Positions 38,371 to 47,331 of a stretch of DNA of 64,000 bases are shown in pieces. The DNA lies in the NCBI RefSeq assembly GCF_016894445.1, contig NZ_CP056775.1, forward strand, positions 620,001-684,000, read 5' to 3'. Below the pieces are notes generated by a model. The model worked only from the letters and a program-made list of their open reading frames with translations, ran no database searches and was not told the DNA's origin. The stretch's first letter is position 1. Each line of letters opens with the position of its first letter. The translations under genes were made by a program, and so were the position numbers. Source of the DNA: Dyadobacter sandarakinus (GTDB lineage: Bacteria; Bacteroidota; Bacteroidia; Cytophagales; Spirosomataceae).

Positions 38371-41154
38371 ATGATCCATATGTCCAGGGCACCTCGTTTT
38401 GTTGGCCGGCGCGTACTCACTGCCGGTATGATCCTTCTCATTATTTCTGCTGCGCTGTTTGCAGGTAAGTCGCGCCTCTGGCGGAAGCAAGCTGCATTAC
38501 ATGCAGACAGTACACAAATCGGCAACTTCGTGGAGCCGGACTTTCCATTTATTTCCACCTCCGTGGACGCTCGCTCGCTGGGCACTGCTTTTCCAAAAAG
38601 TAACATCGCCGCCCGTACCCTGGCTTTGCAGCTGGGCGACAGTGCGTACGTATGCTTTGATACCGACCTGCTGCGATGGTCAGTAGCCTGGACAGGCAAA
38701 TTCCTGCCCATGGTGCAAATGGCCCAGATCTCGTACCGTGATTTTTTTAATAAAAACAATCAGGTAACCACGGTCACCGGGTCGCCGCGCATCGCCACGG
38801 GCTCCTATGCAGGCTGGTCTGTGGAAGCACCTGCGTTTTCCGATGAAAACCGGCAGCCATCGTGGCAGCCCATGCCTGCTGAGCAGGGGCGCTGGAAGGG
38901 TTTGTATGTGTTTGGTAAACAGGCGATTCTTCAGTATACGGTCGGGAAGTCGGAAATATCTGAGCTTCCCGGTGCGGCGCGCTTCGGGAGTGAAACCGCA
39001 TTTACCCGTACGATGCAGGTCGGGGCAGGAGGTACAGACCTGTACTTTACGGCGGCAGACGTACCCAATGCATCCGGCAGCGAAATCAAAGGGCAGATCG
39101 CCTATGTATACCAGGGAGCCGGGAAGGACTCGGTAACGGCAGTGGCTGTGCTGGGAAAAAGTGGCGGCGTGCAGGCCGGAATCACCAATGGCCGCTACCT
39201 CACTGTACGCATACCAGCGTCGGCCAGGTCGCGTGACATGGCGGTGGCGATCTGGAAAGGTCCGGCGAGCCGCAGGGGTGAGTTTGAAAAATATTGCCGG
39301 ATAAAACCCGCTGCCATGCCCGACTTCCGCAAGGGCGGGCCTGCACACTGGAAGCAGGCTGTGACCACAGCCGGAAAGCTTGCTCCTGATACGGCCGCCT
39401 ACGTCACGGACCAGCTTACACTTCCCTTGCCCAATCCATGGAAAAGGAACGTGCGGGTGGCGGATGTGGGTTTTTTCAGCAATGGGCGCGCAGCGGTTGT
39501 TACGTTCGACGGAGATGTCTGGACTGTGGACGGGATCAGCAAGAACCTGGCTCAGCTGAAATGGAAACGTTTTGCTTCAGGCCTGCACGAACCGATGAGC
39601 ATCGAGATTGTCAAAGATTCTGTATATGTATTTGGTAGGGAAGGCATTGTGCGGCTTCACGATATCAACCACGACGGGGAAGCTGATTTTTATGAAAATT
39701 ATTCCAATATCATGCAGCAATCGCCCGAATCCCGCGAGTGGGCCGCTGACCTGGTGACAGCTCCGGACGGTAACTTCTATATTGCCAAAGGCGGCAGCCT
39801 GGATAATGGTCCCGGCGTAACCAAAGCGGTTGCCAAGGGTTTCAGGGCGGGGTCTGATCAGAACGGGTCGGTGATCCGCATTTATGAACATGGCCGCAAA
39901 ATGGAGATAGTAGCCACCGGGTTTCGCGGGCCCTACCTGGGCATGCATCCCCGCACCGGCGCGCTCACTGCCTCCGACCAGCAGGGTAACTTTGTGCCGT
40001 CCACACCCATTTACCTGATCAAAAAAGGCGACTATTTTGGCGTGGAGCCTACGGTTCACCGCAAAGACCAGCCTGAAATTACCCGGCCCCTCACCTGGAT
40101 CCCGCATAATGTAGACCGATCCAGCATCAGCCAGGCCTGGGTAACCAGTGACCGCATGGGCCCGCTGAATGGCAGCCTGGTGCATTTTTCATTCGGACGC
40201 CCCGGTCTTTTCCGCGTGCTGATCGACAGTGCGGCTACAAACATACAAGGAGGGGTTTCGGTCATTCATGCGGACTATCCGGCGCCTACTTCCAAAGGTG
40301 CAATGAACCCGGCCGACGGACAGTTGTACGTGGGCGGCTTCAACCTTTGGGGCTCAACTTCCACCGGCATCAGTGCTTTGCTGCGGCTGCGGTACACGGG
40401 TAAAACCAGCCTCCTTCCCGGCCATTTCAGGGCAGGTAAGCAGGGGATCGTACTCGGCTTTGACACACCCCTGGACCGGAAAACGGCCGAGGATGTAAGT
40501 CATTATCAAATCAAACGCTGGAATTACAAGCGCACGGAAGAATATGGGTCCGGGCACTTCAAGACCGATGGGTCGAAGGGGGAGGAGACACTGCCGGTGG
40601 CGGGCGCATACCTCTCGGCCGATAACCGGAAGGTGCTGCTGCTGATCCCGGATATGCAGGAGGTGGAACAAATGGAGCTGAACTATACATTGCGGACAAC
40701 GTCGGGACTTGCCACTGCGGAAGGTTTCTGGTTTACGGTTAATGATGCGGGCGACATGGACCTTTCCAGGTACGGGTTCAAAGATGTGAACCTTGCATTA
40801 TTGTCGGTTAAGAATGAAAGCGCGCCGGTTAAGGCGGCGAAAGAAGCACCGGCAACAGCACAGGCAGGCAAAGCGCTTTTTCAGAAAATGGCATGTGCAG
40901 GCTGCCACTCGGAAGGGCTGAAAACCGATGGCATGTATGGCCCGCCTTTCCAGAATCTTTATAAATCCAGACGGACGTTTGAAGATGGAAGCACTACGGT
41001 TGCAGACGAAAAATACATCCGGGAATCGATCCTTGATCCGGGGCGGAAAGTAGTAAAAGGTTACAGTCCCGAAATGCCTTCCTTTGAAGGAGTGCTGTCT
41101 GATAATGAAATCGAATCCATCACCCTTTATCTGAAATCACTGGCAGGAAAATAG
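38371..41154 (+). CDS. DUF6797-type propeller protein with C-terminal cytochrome c domain
   Basis: The 927-residue protein has an N-terminal signal or anchor (hydrophobic at about 15-32). A DUF6797-like region (about 45-310) follows, then a six-bladed-propeller-like region (about 340-680, NPWKRNVRVADVGFFSNGRA) related to membrane-bound dehydrogenases. The C-terminal class I cytochrome c has heme attachment C842-A-G-C845-H846 and a likely axial Met at M902 (EMPSF). Such fusions occur in Bacteroidota and Planctomycetota as periplasmic oxidoreductases that pass electrons to the respiratory chain; the substrate is unknown. It is divergent from the purine permease and followed by a terminator-like hairpin. 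Its propeller is distinct from those of the modular proteins nearby. Confidence 0.85.
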   Translation: MIHMSRAPRFVGRRVLTAGMILLIISAALFAGKSRLWRKQAALHADSTQIGNFVEPDFPFISTSVDARSLGTAFPKSNIAARTLALQLGDSAYVCFDTDLLRWSVAWTGKFLPMVQMAQISYRDFFNKNNQVTTVTGSPRIATGSYAGWSVEAPAFSDENRQPSWQPMPAEQGRWKGLYVFGKQAILQYTVGKSEISELPGAARFGSETAFTRTMQVGAGGTDLYFTAADVPNASGSEIKGQIAYVYQGAGKDSVTAVAVLGKSGGVQAGITNGRYLTVRIPASARSRDMAVAIWKGPASRRGEFEKYCRIKPAAMPDFRKGGPAHWKQAVTTAGKLAPDTAAYVTDQLTLPLPNPWKRNVRVADVGFFSNGRAAVVTFDGDVWTVDGISKNLAQLKWKRFASGLHEPMSIEIVKDSVYVFGREGIVRLHDINHDGEADFYENYSNIMQQSPESREWAADLVTAPDGNFYIAKGGSLDNGPGVTKAVAKGFRAGSDQNGSVIRIYEHGRKMEIVATGFRGPYLGMHPRTGALTASDQQGNFVPSTPIYLIKKGDYFGVEPTVHRKDQPEITRPLTWIPHNVDRSSISQAWVTSDRMGPLNGSLVHFSFGRPGLFRVLIDSAATNIQGGVSVIHADYPAPTSKGAMNPADGQLYVGGFNLWGSTSTGISALLRLRYTGKTSLLPGHFRAGKQGIVLGFDTPLDRKTAEDVSHYQIKRWNYKRTEEYGSGHFKTDGSKGEETLPVAGAYLSADNRKVLLLIPDMQEVEQMELNYTLRTTSGLATAEGFWFTVNDAGDMDLSRYGFKDVNLALLSVKNESAPVKAAKEAPATAQAGKALFQKMACAGCHSEGLKTDGMYGPPFQNLYKSRRTFEDGSTTVADEKYIRESILDPGRKVVKGYSPEMPSFEGVLSDNEIESITLYLKSLAGK

Positions 41155-41195
41155 TACGCACAGGCCGGATGTATTTCGACTTTACGTAAAAATTA

Positions 41196-41247
41196 GCGCG
41201 GTAATTAAGTAACTATACCGGCACCATAGTTGCCGCGCTTTATTTTT
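41196..41247 (+). terminator. Terminator-like hairpin after the cytochrome gene
   Basis: GCGCGG (41196-41201) pairs with CCGCGC (41233-41238) and AACTAT (41211-41216) pairs with ATAGTT (41226-41231), with a nine-base bulge on the left side. TTTATTTTTATATT follows. Confidence 0.5.
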
Positions 41248-41975
41248 ATATTGAAATAAAATGCTCCTGAAATAGCTTAATATTAATCATGTAATTATTT
41301 CTTTGGCGCGCATATAAATGTTTCTGTAAATGCATTGCACTAACTTAAATATGTGCTCTATTTTGGTATTTAAGTATAAAAAAATAGGAATAAAAGTGCC
41401 TGCGTTTAGGACGAATCGTTATGGTATTTCAGTATTACTTAACTGCCTGAATTACGTGCCGGATATCTGAATGCAAGAACAAATATTGACACTACCATTT
41501 AATAAAAATGCAGAAGTTTTGACATCAGGCTTCATTTTGCTTAGGAAAAATATTTGTCCGTTTCATACCCCAATTTGCCCGGCTCACGAAATTTAACCTA
41601 AGTACCCCGCTTGTTTTTAGCATTTTTACAGCATCACACTAACCTGCTCCGCATCTTAAAGTTGAGGCAATGTTTTAAATCCGATTCCTGATCGATTTGC
41701 ATTGTATTTTTTAACCTAATTAAATCTTTAATTCAGAAACGACAATTAAGATCTGATTAGCTTGAATTTTCTGTCGACTTATCCCGGGTTGATCTCGTTT
41801 TTGACAAAATGTCATTGAAGCTCCGGCAGACTTTTCATTTTACACTACCCACCTGATATTAATCGCTTTTTTCTCAAACCAAGACACACTATTGCAGGTG
41901 CTGGCCTTCAAACCGGCATGTATGCGCCTATGAATGGTAAACCCTAAACTTTTTAATAAGAAACTCAACAACGTT
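41248..41975 (+). other. AT-rich non-coding leader upstream of the 1,737-aa modular protein
   Basis: No gene is seen in this stretch of about 730 bases. It contains the shared motif at 41558-41581, then TTTTTACAGC (near 41623) and TTAAGATCTGATTAG (near 41746). Both resemble segments in the same order in the leader of the giant gene. No clear TAnnTTTG promoter was found. An alternative ATG at 41934 would lengthen the downstream protein by 14 residues. Confidence 0.6.
41558..41581 (+). promoter_or_regulatory. Shared upstream motif, copy 2
   Basis: CCGTTTC, six bases, then CAATTTGCCCG, 395 bases before the chosen start of the modular protein. Spacing and both halves are identical to the copy before the giant gene (7901-7924). 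Confidence 0.45.
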
Positions 41976-44900
41976 ATGCGCTATAAATTTATCCTCAACA
42001 AATCTTACCTGTTCATCTTTCTTCTGCTGGTATGCAGCGGTAAAATCCGTGCGAACAATCCGGGTGAGGAACCCGCCACCCGCAAGCCCGAAAATAAAGG
42101 TTTATTCGCCCTGCCGGCAGTTGCAGGATGCGGGTCCATCAGCACTTTTCCGTGTACGGCATTAAAGCAGTCGCTGCCGCTTTACCTCGTTTTTGACAAT
42201 CATGTCAGCGGAAGTCTTACCGATAAAAATGGTGTGGGTACCGGCTTCCCGATGGCCCGGAATTACTCAGGCCGGCGGCTGATCGCCGACGGCTCGCCTT
42301 CCGTTGCACAGGTGCCCGGCTATGAGCCGTCGCGCATTACGCTCAGCGGGGGCAGGATCAGGATGCTGGCCAACAAAGGTCTTGACTTCAAAACCGAAAA
42401 TAACCTGATCAATGCGCTGGGCGTGCAGGTACCTACTGCCCGGAAGATGCAGATTGAGGTCAAGGTGGTTTCTCCCAGCCAGAACATGAATTCTGCCCAG
42501 GCAGGATTGTGGTTCGGGATCAATGACAAGACTTTCCTCAAACTGAGCGTCGGCTATAAGAAGGTGGAGCTTCGGAGAGAACGCAATGATGTAACTGCAA
42601 CGGTTACCAACACGTCCAACCCCGACCAGCGCGTCACAGGAACCGTGGAAGGTATGTCCAATAAATCCGTACGCCTCCGGCTTGTGCTCGATTTTGTGAC
42701 CAACAAAGCGGAGGGCTTCTATTCCCTTGACGGTATCACTTACATCAGTACGGGTAGCCGGTACAGTGACAAATCTGTGAATATCAGCGATCTGGGTTTT
42801 ACGGCGGACAATGTTTTTACGGGTATTTACTGCACCTACCGCGACGCGCTTTTGCCTATTACTTACAGCTTTGACGACTTTTCGGTAGAGGACACCAGCC
42901 AGCCTGATTCCCAGTTCCAGAATGTAAACGTCAACTTTCGTCCGCAGGGAACGGCAGCACCTTCCGGCTACATAGCAGACTATGGCTTACCCTTTGACAA
43001 TACGCGGAAATATGGCTGGGTAAATCCTTCCAGCATGCAGCCTATTGATATGAAGCTCAATATGCGCCAGCGGACCGGCACAGATGCCCCGCCACAGCAG
43101 CTTTCGGTGGTACAGATGCAGGCAACTGTTGGCGGACAAGTGCCCGGTACCTGGCAGTACCTCGTCCCGAACGGCTTTTACCAGGTGACAGTCAGCGCCG
43201 GCGATTATGACTACTTCAACAGCTGTCACCAGATCAATGTCCAGGGATTACCGCTGATCAGCGACTTTACGTCCAGCACACAAACCAGGTTCCGCGTCCG
43301 CACGGGGTTTGTGCAGGTCAATGACGGCAAGCTGACCGTGGATGCGCTCGGGGGAGATAATACAAAGATGAACTACGTGTCCATCAAAAAAGCGGTTGCG
43401 GTAGCGGATGCTGTTGCACCTACGGCAAGTGCCAGATTTGTAGGAAAAACGCAGTCCAGCAATGTATATCTGGACCAGGTTCAGTTGTACCTTACTGCAA
43501 GTGATGAGGGTGGGGCTGGGCTTAAAAGTTTCCAGTACGCGCTCGACGGGGATGTGTATACCAATTATGTTGCCCCTTTTTCCATCAGCACCCAGGGCAA
43601 CCATACCCTGAAAATCAAGACAGTTGATGGTAACAACAACCAGACGATCAGCAATACTTACAACTTCACGGTTACCCAGCCGTCCCAGAAAATACAGTTT
43701 TCAAGTGAGCGGCTTGCTTTCACGATCCTGAGAGGCAACCCCGTACCTGCCCAAAGTGTGACGGTAACTCCCACTTCGGGTTATACCCTGACCAAGTCGG
43801 AAGCGCCCTGGCTCACCCTTCCCGGCGCTTCGGGCAAGCTGACATTCGGGCCACAACAGATTGCTACCAACCTTGAACCAGGACGGTATCAGGCGCACGT
43901 AATGGCTTCGGCAAACGGGTATGAAGCGGGTAACCTGGTGATAGACCTGCTTGTGATTGATCCGCTTACTGCCAGAACAATCAATGTGAATTTTCAGGAC
44001 CCGGCCACCAAGCCGCCTTTGAACTATGTCAGGGATTTTGGTCAGGCATTTGGTCCAAGAATGGATACCGATCAGTCTGTGGGGCTGGTTTATGGCTGGA
44101 AACGGCGCACGGACGGTACTCCGCTTGACCTGAGCGGCAATGGAAGAAAGCGCCCGTATCCGCAGGATCTGCTGCTGGCGACTTTGCTGCACATGCAGGC
44201 GGATGATATCACCACCAATTTCCAGGGTACCAAAGTAGAGGGCTACTGGGAAGCGAAAGTGCCCAACGGAACTTACGACGTGACTGTGTCTGTGGGTGAC
44301 GGTGTTGTGAATACAGCTCCCGAAGCACACTTCATCAAAGTGGAGGACATCGTCGCGATCCAGAACTTTGTGCCGAGTGGAAAACAGGGCACGATCAGCC
44401 GGTTCAAATCCAATACCATCAGGGTGGTCGTGAAGGATGAGCTGCTTACCATTAATGCAGACGGGGGTAATAATACCAAGATTACCCATGCCAACATTGT
44501 ACCCGTATCGCTGAGCCCTTACCTGTACTGGTCTTCCAAAACTTCCAACCTTATTCTGGATAAAACAGCGTCTGATACCAAGATTCTTTCTGTTTCGCTC
44601 GGCCGCTCGGACAATGCTTCCGGTACTTACAGCATATCGGCCACCTATGGGGCCGGCGCCAGCAACTGGCTGACGTTTGGCACAACCGCAAGCGGCGTGT
44701 TGCCATCCGTATCATTCAACTACACAGCCTTGCGCAATCTTCCGCTAGGTATTTACAAAGCGACGGTGAAAGCTACATCGGGTACACTCACGAGCGCCGA
44801 GTTCAATATCCAGGTGAATGTAGTGGATGGTAAGAAGCCCTACGTGATCTCGTCCAATCCAGCCAACGGTGCCAGCAACGTGAGTCTGAACATGCCCCTC

Positions 44901-47189
44901 GCGGCCGCCAATAACCTTAGTATTCCAAGTGCCGCAGGCGTGAGCGGGGTGGATAACAATACCATTGATACCACGTCCGTCTTTTTGTACAAAGTCGTCA
45001 ACGGTCAGCAGACGGTTGTATGGGGTACTGCACAGGGATCCGTAGGGGGAGACGTAATCAGTAAAAATGCCAAGTTCGGTCTTGAACCCAGCTCAACCTA
45101 CCGGTTTGTGGTAACAACCAAAGTGAAGTCTTTGCTCGGTGATTCCTTTGCACCCTATGAAGCTACATTTACCACATCATCAGCACCGGTCGATTCGTCC
45201 AATATCCTGAATGCGCGTTTCAAAAAAGTTACGCTGCCGGCAACGCAGAACAAAAAATACACTTCCCTGGCAGTAGGGCCTGACGGCAAGCTGTACGGGC
45301 TGCGCATGACCGGCGTGATCGACCGCTACGTGATCGACCATACGACGGGACAGCTGTCATCCCAGCAGACAATTAATACATTGTTTAACAAATACGGCGA
45401 TCGTCTGGCGATTGGTCTCGCTTTTGACCCGACTGCTACATCGGCCAACCCCATCGTATGGATAACCCATTCAAAAGGGGTAACAACCAACGGGCCGGAG
45501 TTTGACGGTAACCTGTCGCGCTTGTCCGGGGCAAACCTGGAAAACGAGCAGCTGATGGTAACCCGCCTTCCAAGGTCTACCAAGGATCACCTGGTCAACA
45601 GTGTCGCCTTCGGCCCGGACGGTGCGCTTTATATCTGCCAGGGAAGTATGAGTTCTGCAGGCAGGTACGATTCCGAATGGCAGCGCGACGAGTCCTTGCT
45701 CTCGGCGACGGTGCTCCGGCTGGACATCAGCAAGCTGACCACCCTGCCGCTGAATGCGCAAACCACCTTTAACCAGGCACTGATCAATGCAGCACCGCTG
45801 AACTCGGTTACGTTCAGTGACGGTACCTATAATCCGTACGCTTCCAATGCGCCGCTGACGATTTTTGCATCGGGTGTGAGAAATGCATATGACCTGTTGT
45901 GGCATTCCAATGGTCAGCTGTACCTGCCTACCAATGGTTCGGGCGGGCAGGGTAATACACCTGCATCTGTACCGGGCACCCGCAAGGTGGATGGTACCTT
46001 TTACAGCGGTCCCGAAGTTCCTGCAACAACCGGCGTACAGGCCCAGACCGACTGGCTGTTCCGAATCAATCCGTCCAAACCGGTAGGATTTTTCGGGCAT
46101 CCCAATCCATTGCGTGGTGAGTATGTGATCAACCGCGGATACCAGGACGACACCCTTTATTTGCCATCTGTCAAGGCGGATGCCAATTTCAGGCCAGGGT
46201 TTGATTTTGGCACAAACAATTCACCCAATGGTGTAATTGAGTATAAAAGCAATACATTCAACGGTATTCTGAAAAACAAGGTACTGGTAGTCCGCTTCTC
46301 GGGCGGCGGCGACATTGCCGTACTCGAACCGGGCTCAAAGGTGAAAACAGGGAATCCGTCGGATGATTCAATTTATGATATCGTGAAAATCAATACAGGA
46401 TCCAGCAATATGGGACTGACAGGAATGTCGGGTTTTGGTAATCCGCTTGACCTTGTGGAAGATGTTGTCAATGGAAACCTGTATGTATCCGAGTTCAACT
46501 GGAACGATGATCCGACGCTTATTCCGCAGATCACCCTTTTGCAGGTGACGAATGCAACACCGCCTCCGGTGATGAGCCTTGCAGCTACCACGCGTACTGC
46601 CCAGCCCGACGCCAATGCTCGCCAGTACGACGTGGCACTGGGCAATGATGGCGGCGGTGTGTTGGAGATCAAGGAAATCCGGCTGGCCGGTTCAGGGTCG
46701 CTTTCCATGGAAGATATCCTGCTGCCATCCAGCGGCGCACCTTTAAGAATTCCAAAAGACAGTACCGTCAACTTCCGGGTGCTCGCATCCGCCAATCTGG
46801 GCCGGCTGGCCAAAGGCAAACTCATTGTAACCAGCACGGACAATACGGTAAAGGAAATCGAGATCAACGGTGCTGACGGTTTGGAGCTGCTGCGCGCAGC
46901 CGAGTCGGACGACAATAAAGGCGAAGACCACCATATGACCGTGTATCCGAACCCAAGTTCCGGTAATCCCGTGAACATCCGTCTGGAGAAATTCAACCGG
47001 CAGGAACCTGTGACCATTTACCTGTACGACCTCAAAGGCAATGTGATCAGAACCGTGAGCGGCGTGGCCGATGGGCGGGGTGAGTTCAGTATGCAGCTCA
47101 CGGACAAAAGCCGTAAGCCAGGCTCGTACATTGTGAAGGTGGTGTACATCTCCGGCGCACGTTTTGCCAAGATCGTCCAGGCAGATTAA
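41976..47189 (+). CDS. Modular T9SS-secreted lectin/propeller protein (1,737 aa)
   Basis: The start at 41976 (MRYKFILNKSYLFIFLLLVC) gives a normal-length signal peptide ending at IRA. Order by approximate residues: ConA-like lectin domain opened by a CX7C pair (51-305), malectin-like (316-474), OmpL47-like Ig (478-567), BACON (571-664), malectin-like with NVNFQDP start (666-845), BACON-like (846-953), SbsA-type Ig (954-1068), glucose/sorbosone dehydrogenase-like propeller (1076-1522, H1205 and R1302 conserved), an ASH-like domain (1532-1638) and a T9SS type A sorting domain (1654-1737, VYPNPSSGNP). Much of this repeats residues 1724-2961 of the giant protein. Glycan binding at the cell surface is likely; sugar oxidation by the propeller is possible but unproven. 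The next modular gene starts 142 bases downstream with no terminator seen between them. Confidence 0.9.
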   Translation: MRYKFILNKSYLFIFLLLVCSGKIRANNPGEEPATRKPENKGLFALPAVAGCGSISTFPCTALKQSLPLYLVFDNHVSGSLTDKNGVGTGFPMARNYSGRRLIADGSPSVAQVPGYEPSRITLSGGRIRMLANKGLDFKTENNLINALGVQVPTARKMQIEVKVVSPSQNMNSAQAGLWFGINDKTFLKLSVGYKKVELRRERNDVTATVTNTSNPDQRVTGTVEGMSNKSVRLRLVLDFVTNKAEGFYSLDGITYISTGSRYSDKSVNISDLGFTADNVFTGIYCTYRDALLPITYSFDDFSVEDTSQPDSQFQNVNVNFRPQGTAAPSGYIADYGLPFDNTRKYGWVNPSSMQPIDMKLNMRQRTGTDAPPQQLSVVQMQATVGGQVPGTWQYLVPNGFYQVTVSAGDYDYFNSCHQINVQGLPLISDFTSSTQTRFRVRTGFVQVNDGKLTVDALGGDNTKMNYVSIKKAVAVADAVAPTASARFVGKTQSSNVYLDQVQLYLTASDEGGAGLKSFQYALDGDVYTNYVAPFSISTQGNHTLKIKTVDGNNNQTISNTYNFTVTQPSQKIQFSSERLAFTILRGNPVPAQSVTVTPTSGYTLTKSEAPWLTLPGASGKLTFGPQQIATNLEPGRYQAHVMASANGYEAGNLVIDLLVIDPLTARTINVNFQDPATKPPLNYVRDFGQAFGPRMDTDQSVGLVYGWKRRTDGTPLDLSGNGRKRPYPQDLLLATLLHMQADDITTNFQGTKVEGYWEAKVPNGTYDVTVSVGDGVVNTAPEAHFIKVEDIVAIQNFVPSGKQGTISRFKSNTIRVVVKDELLTINADGGNNTKITHANIVPVSLSPYLYWSSKTSNLILDKTASDTKILSVSLGRSDNASGTYSISATYGAGASNWLTFGTTASGVLPSVSFNYTALRNLPLGIYKATVKATSGTLTSAEFNIQVNVVDGKKPYVISSNPANGASNVSLNMPLAAANNLSIPSAAGVSGVDNNTIDTTSVFLYKVVNGQQTVVWGTAQGSVGGDVISKNAKFGLEPSSTYRFVVTTKVKSLLGDSFAPYEATFTTSSAPVDSSNILNARFKKVTLPATQNKKYTSLAVGPDGKLYGLRMTGVIDRYVIDHTTGQLSSQQTINTLFNKYGDRLAIGLAFDPTATSANPIVWITHSKGVTTNGPEFDGNLSRLSGANLENEQLMVTRLPRSTKDHLVNSVAFGPDGALYICQGSMSSAGRYDSEWQRDESLLSATVLRLDISKLTTLPLNAQTTFNQALINAAPLNSVTFSDGTYNPYASNAPLTIFASGVRNAYDLLWHSNGQLYLPTNGSGGQGNTPASVPGTRKVDGTFYSGPEVPATTGVQAQTDWLFRINPSKPVGFFGHPNPLRGEYVINRGYQDDTLYLPSVKADANFRPGFDFGTNNSPNGVIEYKSNTFNGILKNKVLVVRFSGGGDIAVLEPGSKVKTGNPSDDSIYDIVKINTGSSNMGLTGMSGFGNPLDLVEDVVNGNLYVSEFNWNDDPTLIPQITLLQVTNATPPPVMSLAATTRTAQPDANARQYDVALGNDGGGVLEIKEIRLAGSGSLSMEDILLPSSGAPLRIPKDSTVNFRVLASANLGRLAKGKLIVTSTDNTVKEIEINGADGLELLRAAESDDNKGEDHHMTVYPNPSSGNPVNIRLEKFNRQEPVTIYLYDLKGNVIRTVSGVADGRGEFSMQLTDKSRKPGSYIVKVVYISGARFAKIVQAD

Positions 47190-47331
47190 CCATTGTAATT
47201 GACAGTAATTTATGCTTCATATTCATCTAAAAACCTCATTATCATAAGTATATCTATGGTCGGGAGTGCTTAGGTTACCACCTGCATTCCCGATTTGCTT
47301 TTTATTCTGCATAACTCAAACGAACCAGAAC

